Part shown: piece by piece, positions 22,201 through 32,037 of the stretch
Position numbering within the stretch: the first letter of the stretch is position 1
How the letters are laid out: each line of letters starts with the position of its first letter
NCBI GenBank assembly: GCA_011009095.1
Contig: VTPC01007235.1
Coordinates: 24,714-88,713 of the forward strand
Reading direction: 5' to 3'
DNA from: Ignelater luminosus
Taxonomy: Eukaryota > Arthropoda > Insecta > Coleoptera > Elateridae
Length of the DNA stretch: 64,000 nucleotides
The notes under the pieces: generated by a model
The model's input: only the letters and a program-made list of their open reading frames with translations
The model's database searches: none
Told to the model about the DNA's origin: nothing
Program-made: the position numbers and the translations under genes

Positions 22201-23573
22201 TACAGCATAGTTTCTCAACCTTTTAGTATTTGCGACCCAATTTTCAATCACACTTCTCATCGCACCCCCCTACGCCTCATACAATAATTTTCACTGAAAC
22301 CGTGCTGTAATTGTAATATTAGTTTCCATTTAATTTAATTTAATTGTATTTGGACGTTAAAGCTACACTACGACCTTGATAACGAACCTTAAAAATTACT
22401 TAAAAATTAGTTTTGTAAATCTATTGGAATAAACGTAAGCATATAAAATTTTCTCATTTTTAAAGTGACATTCTGTGAAAGAGTAAAGGCGAGAAGCGTT
22501 AGACCAGGTCTTGAGCGTCGAGAGTGACGTTATGCGCAGAACGGCGGGTCATCGCAGGGTGCTGCTCGTTGAGAGCAGCGGCTTTAGACTCAATACGTCT
22601 CTGAAGCCTGATGGGGTTGAAGTTAAAGATGTGGAGTGGACCAGAACGCAGGGGCTCGTCTGCTGGTGTTGAGTGGAGATGTTCCATGGATGTGCAGTTG
22701 TCTGTGTTGTTTGTAGGCGGCGTTGGCAAGGTAGTAGAGCCGGCGTGGGAAGCGTGAGGGATTTTTGCGTATTTCTTGAAGACGGTTGCGTTGACTAGAT
22801 GGTGGTGATGATGATGAGCCTGGGCTTCTGAGGTTGGGTGTTGTGGACGACGACGACGGCGGTGGCCGGTGTTGAAGGCGGAGCGCGAGCGGTGCGTTGT
22901 GGGATTTTGATTATGTAGGATTTTGAAAGTGAGTTGGGTAGTTGGTGTTTGGAGGTATAATGTGGTGGGATTTACTAATTTAAATGATTTAAAGATTTAA
23001 ATGATTTAAATAGAAATAGGTATAGGTAGGTTATGGAGGTAAAACGGTTTTCTTCAGAACCACAACTCCCCGCAGTTCGCGCTACGGGAGGATTTGGAAG
23101 GAATGAAGGAGGGGATAAGGAAAGGGGTTATCCAAGGGGTGACGGATTGAAGATGAATTTCTGCAGCAGTGGTGTTGTTTTCGGGGAGCCTCGGGCCCGA
23201 ATCACAACGGTGGAGATGTGGATGCTGGTGCCTGCCCCCCCCCAGAGCAGGGTTTAGCGGAAGAGGCTGAGAAACTGAGGTTGGTGGCTGCCGGGCCTGT
23301 GCCCCGAGCCTTAACACAGGGTGCCGGCCGCTGGATAGGGTGCAACTGCTACCCGTCCTCCCAATCGGGCGAGTTGTCGTTGATGGGGTTGGCTGCTTAC
23401 TCTTCATCTTCGATGCATCACCCCAAGGACCGAGACCGGGTCGACTGCACTCTGCTCACTCGAAGCCGGACTCCGCAGAACGGCCGAAAAGTAGACCCTT
23501 TTGTAACACACCCTTGTCTCTTCCCACCAAGCATCTGTCATTCTCGCGGCTCGCGAGAAGTTCCTATTTCTTT

Positions 23574-23588
23574 CGAACATTCTAGAAC
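23574..23588 (+). promoter_or_regulatory. Heat-shock element in hAT (first copy)
   Basis: The sequence CGAACATTCTAGAAC is three contiguous alternating pentamers of the nGAAn/nTTCn type, the consensus site for heat-shock factor trimers. It lies 14 bp upstream of the TATA box at 23603. The arrangement is like that of insect heat-shock promoters. Function is inferred, not shown. Confidence 0.55.
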
Positions 23589-23602
23589 GTCTGCGCGGCG
23601 TG

Positions 23603-23609
23603 TATAAAT
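23603..23609 (+). promoter_or_regulatory. TATA box candidate (first copy)
   Basis: TATAAAT lies in a GC-rich context just downstream of the heat-shock element and about 170 bp upstream of the transposase start region. A TTCATTT-type sequence about 20-25 bp downstream could be the transcription start. Confidence 0.5.
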
Positions 23610-23729
23610 GCTGCATCTCGTTCATTTCAGCCAGTCTCTACCCTTCTACCTCTACCTCTACCGTGAATGTGTATGTTGTAATTTGCGTGTTATCTGCAAT
23701 ACACAAATTTTTATTCTGATTTTTTCAAG

Positions 23730-23783
23730 TTTAATATAAATTACCTTAGGGATAACAGCGTAATTCCTCTTTAGAGTTTGTAT
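23730..23783 (+). other. Mitochondrial 16S rRNA-like scrap (first copy)
   Basis: The stretch includes TTACCTTAGGGATAACAGCG followed by TAATT and TTTAGAGTTTGTAT. This is the highly conserved segment of the large-subunit rRNA near the peptidyl-transferase centre as it appears in arthropod mitochondria, preceded by TTTAATATAAA which is also normal there. The next conserved bases (ATCGA) are lost. It is a nuclear insertion of mitochondrial DNA, or a capture by the hAT element, of about 54 bp. Confidence 0.7.
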
Positions 23784-23798
23784 ATGTATACAGAATCA

Positions 23799-24215
23799 TG
23801 GATAAATTTTTAAGTAGGCGTATAGTGAAGCATCAACAAGTGCACTGTCGACAGTGGTTATAAAGATAAAATCAAGAAAATATTCTCAAAAATATTTAAA
23901 TTTTTGATTTACCAGCACTGAAGTAAATGAAGAAGAAGGCCCCTCTGTGTCATTTGCTCAAAAATTTTGGCAGCAGACAGCATGAAACCTAATAAACTTA
24001 AACGACATTTGGAAACGCTTCATAGTGAGTACGTTAGCAAACCCCGAGAATTCTTCGAATTAAAATTAAAATCATATGAAAAGCAAAAATTATTTTTTAA
24101 AAAAACTTTGTGGATGAAAAAGCTTTACTTGCCTCTTACAAAGTTTCATATCAAATAGCCAGATGTAGAAAGCCTCACACCATTGGTGAAGAGCTTATTC
24201 TGCCAGCTGCAATTA
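23799..24215 (+). pseudogene. hAT transposase N-terminus (first copy)
   Basis: ATGGATAAATTTTTAAGTAG at 23799 gives a MDKFL start typical of this hAT group. After stops, a BED-finger remnant (CVIC then HLETLH, with the start of the open piece at 23967) and KPNKLKRHLETLHSEY follow. Relative to the second copy there is a 4-bp deletion near 24107 that shifts the frame before YKVSYQIARC. The gap cuts it at 24215. Confidence 0.8.
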
Positions 24216-24615
24216 NNNNNNNNNNNNNNNNNNNNNNNNNNNNNNNNNNNNNNNNNNNNNNNNNNNNNNNNNNNNNNNNNNNNNNNNNNNNNNNNNNNNN
24301 NNNNNNNNNNNNNNNNNNNNNNNNNNNNNNNNNNNNNNNNNNNNNNNNNNNNNNNNNNNNNNNNNNNNNNNNNNNNNNNNNNNNNNNNNNNNNNNNNNNN
24401 NNNNNNNNNNNNNNNNNNNNNNNNNNNNNNNNNNNNNNNNNNNNNNNNNNNNNNNNNNNNNNNNNNNNNNNNNNNNNNNNNNNNNNNNNNNNNNNNNNNN
24501 NNNNNNNNNNNNNNNNNNNNNNNNNNNNNNNNNNNNNNNNNNNNNNNNNNNNNNNNNNNNNNNNNNNNNNNNNNNNNNNNNNNNNNNNNNNNNNNNNNNN
24601 NNNNNNNNNNNNNNN
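24216..24615. other. Assembly gap of 400 N
   Basis: Exactly 400 undetermined bases. The two flanks overlap in content: the sequence ending at 24215 matches the sequence ending at 28899, and the sequence beginning at 24616 matches that beginning at 19918. Proteins translated through the Ns are meaningless. Confidence 0.98.
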
Positions 24616-26880
24616 GACCGGCATCAACTAACATCACCAACAGAAAAGAACCTAAGAAAACGGAAGCATTCTGGGACCAAATACACAACATTCTGCAAAC
24701 AGTTCTAAGAACCCAAGTTAAAGTTTTCATAGGCGATTTCAACGTGCAAACTGGTAAAGGAAAGCAGTTTAGATACTGGATAGATAAACGGCCAGGACAT
24801 AAGCAGACTAAACTCAATAGCATGCAACTCGTCGAATTATGCAAAAATCATGACCTAATTTTTTAAATTGGCATCCTTTAAGAAAAAGATCTCTAAAGCC
24901 AAGACTTGGATCACACTCAACTCACCAATGGGCGAATTTCAGCGCGATCACGTGATGATCTCTTGTATTAATACTTCCAAAATCATAAAATTCAAAGTCC
25001 TCAAAGGACTCGATCTAAATTCCTATCATTGCCCAATAAAATTGTTCCTAGACATTATTCCATAAAAGAGATATTTTAAAATAAGAGCTCCACAATGCAA
25101 ATGCGACGTTCAAAACATCAAAGGTAATAAACAGAAAGATTAAATTCACAGAATGGCAGCAATTATAATCTGAACTTTTACAAGCAGCAGAAAACAGAGC
25201 ACCACGAACTAGAATGCACAAACATGCCGTGACGTGACCTGCTTATAGAACTCAAACAATAAGCGTGGAGAAATTGACTGCGTAATAAAAGCCAAAAGAT
25301 CTTGCAAGAACTCAAAAAACCAGAAAAACAGTTACAAAATCGATAAGAAAGATATGCAAACAGAACGACAACACGACATTACAAGACATAGAAGACGACT
25401 TCAAGAAAAACAATTCACTAACTACTAGAGAACATTTAAACAAAGACTGACTGATTCCCCACCATTACTCCAGTCCAGAAACGAAGAAGGGAAAATTGCC
25501 CGCAACAATAGTAAAAACTGTGAAATCCTTGCCAAATACTTTGCAAATTGCTCAACTGTGAAAAGTCATTGACTCCATCCAGCGACACCCAGATTCAAAA
25601 CCACCAAGCGTGCACGAAATCAAAGAGATAATCCATTCCTTGAAGAATAACAAGGCATTGGAAGAAGACTAGATCACTGCAGAACTCTGGAAAAATGCAG
25701 GAAAAAACCTTATTATAAAAGTCAAACAGATTCTGGATAAAATTTGGAAAACTGGAAAAATCCCCAACGACTGGAAAACGGTGATCATACACTCATTACA
25801 TAAAAAAGAAAATAAGACAGACCTAAACAACTATCTCGGAATCTCCGTTCTTTTAATCCTTACAAAATTCTTTCCAAAGCCCTTTCCAACTTGATCCACA
25901 ACTCGGCAAATCCAAGGTGGATTCAGAAAAAAACGATCCTGCACAGATCAAATTATAAACCTGAAGAATTCAATGAAATACGTCCGCAGCACATTTCAAG
26001 AAAGCTTATTATTGCATAGACCGAAATACTAGCTAAATTTGAACCAGACCGAAAGACAACAAAGCGAATCAAGGAGACACTCACAGAGACAACATCAAAA
26101 GTGAAATTTAAAAGTGAACTGAGCAAAGAGTACTCTTTAACTGCATCTTTGGAATAATTGTAAGGAAATGGCTTACGACCAAAAATCAAAGGTGAAGAAA
26201 TAGAGTGTCTTGCCTATGCCGATGACATGGCACTAAGTGCGAAAAACATCCCAGACGCACAGTAACAACTCGAAGTATTGCAAACACAAGCAGCAAAAAT
26301 CGGTCTACAGATTTCCTTCAAAAAAACAAAATTTATGACAGACATCAAAACACCACACATGAACTTAAAATTGGCAACAAAAATTCCTGTGTTAAAGAAT
26401 TTAAATACCTCGGTAAATTGATCACCGAAGACTGCATCAAAAAACGTCCATAGAGTCAAGCCTGCAGAAAATGGAAACCGCGTTTCAATTAACAAAAAGT
26501 ATCTGCAACAAAAAATGCCTATTCTGAAACTGTAAAATCCGACATTATACAACAGTGGTCAAACCAGAAGTGTTTTACGCTTCAGAGACACTCAACTTCC
26601 AACACAGAACACTGAAAGAACGATTAGAAATAAAGGAACGCAAAATAATAAGAAAAGTATTAGGACCAATAACCAAGGACGGAATACATTAGCCAAAATC
26701 TAACACAGAAATCTACAAACACATATCCAAATCCACAGATGCAATACGCATGCGACGAATCCAGTTCAGGAGACACTCGAAAAGGATGGATTCAAACAGG
26801 CTAACACGCCAAATTTACTCTTTTCTGAAAAACAAGACTAGTAGATCCGACTGGTACAAACAAACAGAAAAAGATCTTGC
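24616..26880 (+). pseudogene. RTE-like LINE, second copy, starting inside endonuclease
   Basis: It is the near-identical counterpart of 19918-22200. Open pieces are 24616-24866 (KVFIGDFNVQTGK) and 24868-25065. YADDM is at 26217-26231. It differs from the first copy by scattered substitutions and by indels, for example a 16-bp deletion near 25887, absence of about 14 bp near 26023 and presence of a TGTTTTACG segment near 26570. Both share the same older stops, so the copies separated after the LINE had died. Confidence 0.88.
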
Positions 26881-27169
26881 AGCATAGTTTCTCAACCTTT
26901 TAGTATTTGCGACCCAATTTTTAATCACACTTCTCATCGCACCCCCCTTCGCCTTATACAATAATTTTCATTGAAACCGTGCTGTAATTGTAATATTAGT
27001 TTCCATTTAATTTAATTTAATTGTATTTTGACGTTAAAGCTACACTACGACCTTGATAACGAACCTTAAAAATTACTTAAAAATTAGTTTTGTAAATCTA
27101 TTGCAATAAACGTAAGCATATAAAATTTTCTCATTTTTAAAGTGACATTCTGTGAAAGAGTAGGGGCGA

Positions 27170-28320
27170 GAAGCGTTAGACCAGGTCTTGAGCGTCGAGA
27201 GTGACGTTATGCGCAGAACGGCGGGTCATCGCAGGGTGCTGCTTGTTCTGAGCAGCGGCTTTAGACTCAATACGTCTCTGAAGCCTGATGGGGTTGAAGT
27301 TAAAGATGTGGAGTGGACCAGAACGCAGGGGCTCGTCTGCCGGTGTTGAGTGGAGATGTTCCATGGATGTGCAGTTGTCTGTGTTGTTTGAAGGCGGCGT
27401 TGGCAAGGTAGTAGAGCCGGCGTGGGAAGCGTGAGGGATTCTTGCGTATTTTTTGAAGACGGCTGCGTTGACTAGATGGTGGTGATGATGATGAGCCAGG
27501 GTTTCTGAGGTTGGGTGTTGTGGACGACGACGACAGCGGTGGCCGGTGTTGAAGGCGGAGCGCGAGCGGTGCGTTGTGGGATTTGGATTATGTAGGATTT
27601 TGAAAGTGAGTTGGTTAATTGGTGTTTGGAGGTATAATGTGGTGGGATTTACTAATTTAAATGATTTAAAGATTTAAATGATTTAAATAGAAATAGGTAT
27701 AGGTAGGTTATGGAGGTAAAACGGTTTTCTTCAGAACCACAACCCCCCGCAGTTCGCGCTGCGGGAGGATTTGGAAGGAATAATGAAGGGGATAAGGAAA
27801 GGGGTTATCCAAGGGGTGACGGATTGAAGATGAATTTCTGCAGCAGTGGTGTTGTGTTCGGGAAGCCTCGGGCCCGAATAATAACGGTGGAGATGTGGAT
27901 GCTGGTGCCTGTCCCCCCCCCCCCCCCGGGCGGGGAGCGGCGGAGGGGGGGGAACTAAGGTTGGTGGCGGCCGGGGCTGTGCCCCCAGCCTTAACACAGG
28001 GTGCCGGCCGCTGGATAGGGTGCAACTGCTACCCGTCCTCCCAATCGGGCGAGTTGTCGTTGATGGGGTTGGCTGCTTACTCTTCATCTTCGATGCATCA
28101 CCCCAAGGACCGTGACCGGGTCGACTGCACTCTGCTCACTCGAAGCCGGACTCCGCAGAACAGCCGAAAAGTAGACCCTTTTGTAATACACCCTTGTCTC
28201 TTCCCACCAAGCATCGGTCATTCTCGCGGCTCGCGAGAAGTTCCTATTTCTTTCGAACATTCTAGAACGTCTGCGCGGCGTGTATAAATGCTGCATCTCG
28301 TTCATTTCAGCCAGTCTCTA
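27170..28320. other. GC-rich block inside hAT (second copy)
   Basis: It corresponds to 22490-23640 and has the same general features. The poly-C/G stretch at 27913-27955 is longer and differs most between the copies, as expected for homopolymer errors or slippage. Confidence 0.45.
28254..28268 (+). promoter_or_regulatory. Heat-shock element in hAT (second copy)
   Basis: It is identical to 23574-23588, with the TATA box TATAAAT at 28283-28289. Confidence 0.55.
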
Positions 28321-28410
28321 CCCTTCTACCTCTACCTCTACCGTGAATGTGTATGTTGTAATTTGCGTGTTATCTGCAATACACAACTTTTTATTCTGAT
28401 TTTTTCAAGA

Positions 28411-28463
28411 TTAATATAAATTACCTTAGGGATAACAGCGTAATTTCTCTTTAGAGTTCGTAT
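28411..28463 (+). other. Mitochondrial 16S rRNA-like scrap (second copy)
   Basis: It is the counterpart of 23730-23783. This copy reads TAATTTCTCTTTAGAGTTCG, slightly closer to the mitochondrial form than the first copy. Confidence 0.7.
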
Positions 28464-28612
28464 ATGTATACAGAATCATGGATAAATTTTTAAGTGGGCG
28501 TATAGTGAAGCATCAACAAGTGCACTGTCGACAGTGGTTACAAAGATAAAATCAAGAAAATATTCTCAAAAATATTTAAATTTTTGATTCACCAGCACTG
28601 AAGTAAATGAAG

Positions 28613-29770
28613 AAAAAGGCCCCTCTGTGTCATTTGCTCAAAAATTTTGGCAGCAGACATCATGAAACCTAATAAACTTAAACGACATTTGGAAAAGCTT
28701 CATAGTGAGTACGTTAGCAAACCCCGAGAATTCTTCGAATTAAAATTAAAATTATATGAAAAGCAAAAATTATTTTTTAAAAAAACTTTTTCTGTGGATG
28801 AAAAAGCTTTACTTGCCTCTTACAAAGTTTCATATCAAATAGCCAGATGTAAAAAGCCTCACACCATTGGTGAAGAGCTTATTCTGCCAGCTGCAATTAA
28901 GATTGTAGAAACTATGTTTGGAGATAATTTTGCCAAACAATTGCAGTCCATACCTCTATCAAATGATACTGTTGCCCGTCGAATCGGTGATATAGCTGAA
29001 GATGTACGGCATCAGCTTTTTGGGAAGTTGCGTGACAATTTTTTTTCAGTTCAGCTTGATGAGGCAACAGATACCAATAAAGATGCTCATTTAATTGCCT
29101 ATGTTCGATTTTGTGATGGTATGTTAGCAGTAGAAGAACTATTATTCTGCAAACCAATAGAACTCAAAGCAATAGCACTTACATTATTTGCTATCTTAAA
29201 TGATTTTCTAAACGAGGCAAATGTAGAGTGGAAAACTTGCGTCGGAATATGCACCCATGGTGCTCGTACAATGTCTAGAAGATTCCAAAGTGTACAAGCA
29301 CTTGTGAAACAAAAATCTCCACAGTGTATCTGAACACATTGCATGATCCACAGAAAAGCTCTGGCTTCCAAAGAAATAGGTCCTGGTCTGAATATTGTGC
29401 TAACAACGGTGATAACCGTAGTAAATTATATAAAAATGGGACCCCTAAAATCAAGAATCTTTTCTGCACTTTGTAAAGACATGGATGCAGTACATTCAGC
29501 GTTACTATTTTATTGCGAGATGGTTATCACGTGGGAGATTTTTGCAACGTGTTTATGAATTAAGAGATGAAATCCCTATTTCTCTAGAAGAGGAAAACCG
29601 ACCGGAAGCCGAGAAGTTTCGAAATGATTTATTTGTGATGAAAGTGAGCTACTTGTCAGAATGTATTTTATTGCTTTTCTTTCAGTATTTACATAAATTT
29701 TTCAATAATATTTTTTCACATTCTTTTTCGATATACTCGCGCCCCCCCTTTGGTTTTATCATGCCCCCCT
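28613..29770 (+). pseudogene. hAT transposase (BED finger, RNase H-like fold), broken
   Basis: The reading begins with PLCVICSKILAAD and KPNKLKRHLEKLH, a BED zinc finger (C-x2-C, H-x4-H). The open frame to 29333 continues KPHTIGEELILPAAIKIVE, VARRIGDIAEDVRHQLF and VQLDEATDTNKDAHLIAY, whose first Asp is the first hAT catalytic acid. The second catalytic acid, normally in a CTDGAR motif, is His here (GICTHGARTM). Reading then shifts: 29343-29558 (MIHRKALASKEIGPGLN, MGPLKSRIFSALCK) and 29485-29772 (WLSRGRFLQRVYELRDE, EAEKFRNDLFVMKVSYLS). The hAT C-terminal dimerisation region is absent. It is non-functional. Confidence 0.9.
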
Positions 29771-29800
29771 AAAAGGGCGCGCCTCACAGGTTGAGAATTA

Positions 29801-29915
29801 GAATCGCCAGATCCTTAAGACCAAGATACAATCAGAAATATCAGACAAAAAACAACAAAAAAAGAGAAAGCAACAGGTATTGACGGAGCAACTATAAATT
29901 ATCGGCGGTACATAA
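29801..29915 (+). pseudogene. Likely 3' continuation of the RTE-like LINE
   Basis: Directly after the hAT end the plus strand reads RIARSLRPRYNQKYQTKNNK, basic and of the style of the C-terminal tail of this LINE. If correct, it shows that the hAT inserted into an existing LINE. The downstream stretch to 30673 shows nothing recognisable. Confidence 0.4.
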
Positions 29916-30673
29916 CATATTATAAATGGAAAGTATAAAACGGCAAAATACAAGTATAAAATTTACAAGGCGGCGAGCGATAATAAAATCTATGCGCTTT
30001 TCGGTGCAAACAGAGTGTGTTAATTTAAATCTGCAAATTCATATCAGTACATAACTAAAACAAAAGTTACTTGGTTACAGTAAACCCAACACAACCAATT
30101 CACTGGTGGTACTCTCGTTACTGGTATCTCATCTTTTAATTCCTGTAACAATTTGAATAGCAAGAATTCAAGTGTTAGGAAAATTTATCTGTAGGGTTAA
30201 AAGTAGGTTATTGTAGTTTATTTCTGGATATCACCTGGCTTAAAAAGAAAATTCTTTGAATCAAACATTACATTCAGTTAACGTTAGAGTATACTTGGTC
30301 TGATATTTTGACGAGCGCCTAATCTCAACTATAAATTACATTACACTATTACATCAAACTGTATAAACGTTCAAGCGGAAAAATGTGATGTTCTGAAGAC
30401 GTTCAATGAAACTGCGAAAGAGATTTATCTACTGTTTACCGCGAATACTGGTTAAGCAACACAATATACAAAAATGCTGAAGAAATACTATGGTAAATCA
30501 AGATGAAACCCATTTAGTTTTCCTAAAGTTTTTTTAGGGGAAAATAATTTATTTGAATTTTTGTCAAACTGTGCTTAGTTTATAGTGCTACAAATAGGTA
30601 GGCAGCACACTTTACATATCATAAATATCTTTGTATTGAAAAAACAAAAAATTCAGAAATTATTAGTATTATA
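29916..30673. other. Unassigned stretch
   Basis: AT-rich, without readable frames or repeats that I can name. Confidence 0.4.
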
Positions 30674-31049
30674 CTCCGTTCACGATGTTTCTGGGTCGTA
30701 ACAGAGCATGCTTTCATTTTGTTAGGTTGGATGTGTTGTCTTTTTCTTTTTAAAATTGTCGTACCTACGGCTGCATTTGGCGCTGTTGCACGATCAAAAA
30801 TCTTGCATAAAGGTTTAGTACCGATTAGTTTTGTTTTCTTAAAAAAAAATCAAGTTTTCCTTATATTTACAGAGTTACAAAACAAAGAAAACAGGGTGAG
30901 ATGAAACTGTCATAAAAGTATAACCTTAAAGCATGTTAAGTATCAATAAGATTTTACAAGCCGAGTTAATAGATAAACAGCCCGGTTTACAATACTCAAA
31001 CTGTTATTCTTCCATAGCCATATACGACCCAGAAACATCGTAAACGCTG
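30674..31049. mobile_element. MITE with 27-bp TIRs and TA duplication
   Basis: The first 27 bp (CTCCGTTCACGATGTTTCTG and GGTCGTA) match the reverse complement of the last 27 bp (CAGCGTTTACGATGTTTCTG and GGTCGTA) at 24 of 27 positions. TA occurs directly outside both ends (30672-30673 and 31050-31051). The length is 376 bp. A 61-codon frame at 30719-30904 is not recognisable. It is a non-autonomous relative of a Tc1/mariner-type element. Confidence 0.85.
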
Positions 31050-31051
31050 TA

Positions 31052-31525
31052 TATATGTTTTGTTTATCATATTGACAAGCATTTATTCGTATTTTGTAAT
31101 TGTCTAACCTTACATTACATGGAATTACCTCTCGTCTCTTGTAACTTTGATTTTTGTTATTTAAAAATATTTAATAAACAAAACGGCGTTTGCCATATAT
31201 GTTGCCTACTTACATGTAGCGAAATAAATTAGATATACTGCATCATCAGAATTTATGCAGAGCTAAACACTACAAAGCCAGATAAAGACAGCTAAAACAG
31301 TAAATTTGTAATTTAATTTAAAAATTCGAAATTATGTCACCAACTTTTTATTTATTTTGTAACTAAAGCAAACTCAGTAAATGATCTGATAATGCATATC
31401 AAAAGCATCTTGCTAATATTTAGCAGAAAAAAGACAATAAAGACCTATTGGAAATTTGAAAACAAATTTTTCGCACCAGACTATGTTGAAGCCACTCTTT
31501 AGTATGTCTGAACACGCAGAGACTT
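31052..31525. other. Unassigned AT-rich stretch
   Basis: It lies between the two MITE-like elements. Nothing was recognised. The last 50 bp could belong to the Copia protease region, but I cannot show this. Confidence 0.35.
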
Positions 31526-32037
31526 AAGCGCGTTTCACATTATACTTTTTTTTTCTAGAATTATGCTAGATTGCTCGTTCAGTTTCAATTCTACTTTTTT
31601 TTTTTTTGATTTTCATTCTACAAATTTTTAAATAATCGATGATGCCCGATTCATTCGATATGTTTCGAGCATGGCAGTGTGGCTACTAGACATATACAAA
31701 ATTAGTATTGTAGTGATTTTAAACAACAACAAGCTACAAGCAAGATTAAAATATTTTTATAGGTTATAATAATAATGAATAATACGCACATGTTTGACCT
31801 CAACTTTGGTAAAGGTTGGCACTAAAGTTGAATGACTTTCTACCCATGCGTACTATAACATAGCATGAAACTCGAATAGAAAAATAGAACTCGGCGTCTA
31901 TCTCTATACTAGAAACTCGAACCAAAATTGAAAACCAGTTTCAGATTCACTTTATACTAGAATTGGCTAAAAATTTCTCAAACAAAACTCAAAATAGAAT
32001 CTAGACAAAAGAGTATATGGTAGTGTGAAACGCGCTT
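31526..32037. mobile_element. MITE-like element with AAGCGCGTTTCACA TIRs
   Basis: AAGCGCGTTTCACA at 31526 is repeated as its exact reverse complement ending at 32037 (14 of 14), with weaker similarity beyond. The 512-bp interior is AT-rich, has two poly-T tracts near 31548 and 31593, and has several CTAGAATT-type and ACTCGAA-type motifs in both orientations. No coding potential was seen. The target duplication is unclear. It borders the Copia protease sequence, so it probably inserted into Copia. Confidence 0.65.

Larger units (their letters stand above)
19095..22207 (+). mobile_element. RTE-like LINE, decayed, interrupted by hAT
   Basis: A GC-richer leader (19095-19421) is followed by an apurinic-type endonuclease and an RT, with many stops and frameshifts. 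The endonuclease type is the one often auto-annotated in arthropods as craniofacial development protein 2-like, a known artefact of LINE annotation. The LINE is cut at 22207 by the hAT element. Its segment from 19918 onward is nearly identical to 24616-26880 beyond the N gap. Confidence 0.88.
22490..23640. other. GC-rich block inside hAT (first copy)
   Basis: This block is strongly GC-rich against AT-rich surroundings on both sides. Open frames exist on both strands (for example 117 codons at 23407-23054 minus and 129 codons at 23218-23607 plus), but they are proline, serine and arginine rich, overlap each other, and differ at the poly-C run between the two copies (about 10 Cs at 23227, about 15 at 27915). 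I regard them as composition artefacts. A short ATTTAAATGA-type repeat occurs at 22975-23010. Confidence 0.45.
22208..24215 (+). mobile_element. hAT element, 5' part, ending at assembly gap
   Basis: It begins with GTTTCTCAACCTTTTAGTAT (22211 on), the typical start of insect hAT elements of the ZBED5/SCAND3-like group. A 1.1-kb GC-rich block follows (22490-23640), then a promoter-like segment, a mitochondrial rRNA-like scrap and the start of the transposase. The sequence stops at the N gap. It is the near-identical counterpart of 26881-28899. Confidence 0.85.
26881..29800 (+). mobile_element. hAT element (ZBED5/SCAND3-like), second copy, full span
   Basis: The 5' end GTTTCTCAACCT (26887-26898) is matched in inverted form by AGGTTGAGAATT at 29788-29799 (10 of 12 positions). 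Internal order: AT-rich leader, GC-rich block (27170-28320), heat-shock element and TATA box, mitochondrial rRNA-like scrap, BED finger, transposase core. The transposase lacks its C-terminal dimerisation part, so the element was probably non-autonomous before the other lesions. It sits inside the RTE-like LINE; a likely LINE continuation appears after 29800. I could not identify an 8-bp target duplication. Confidence 0.85.

Noticed and set aside
23557..23568. GAAGTTCCTATT, identical to the start of one FRT arm.
   Set aside because: Only 12 bp match, there is no inverted second arm or matching spacer, and the context is a transposon promoter-like segment.
23054..23607. Overlapping frames of 117-129 codons on both strands in the GC-rich hAT block, and their counterparts at 27708-28287.
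   Set aside because: Low-complexity, proline/serine/arginine-rich, altered by homopolymer differences between the two copies, with no recognisable domain.
23746..23763. A sequence one base away from the 18-bp I-SceI recognition site.
   Set aside because: I-SceI targets the conserved mitochondrial large-rRNA gene, so the match is explained by the rRNA-like scrap and needs no homing endonuclease or engineered origin.
24110..24866. Long frames across 24216-24615.
   Set aside because: They run through 400 Ns and are not real.
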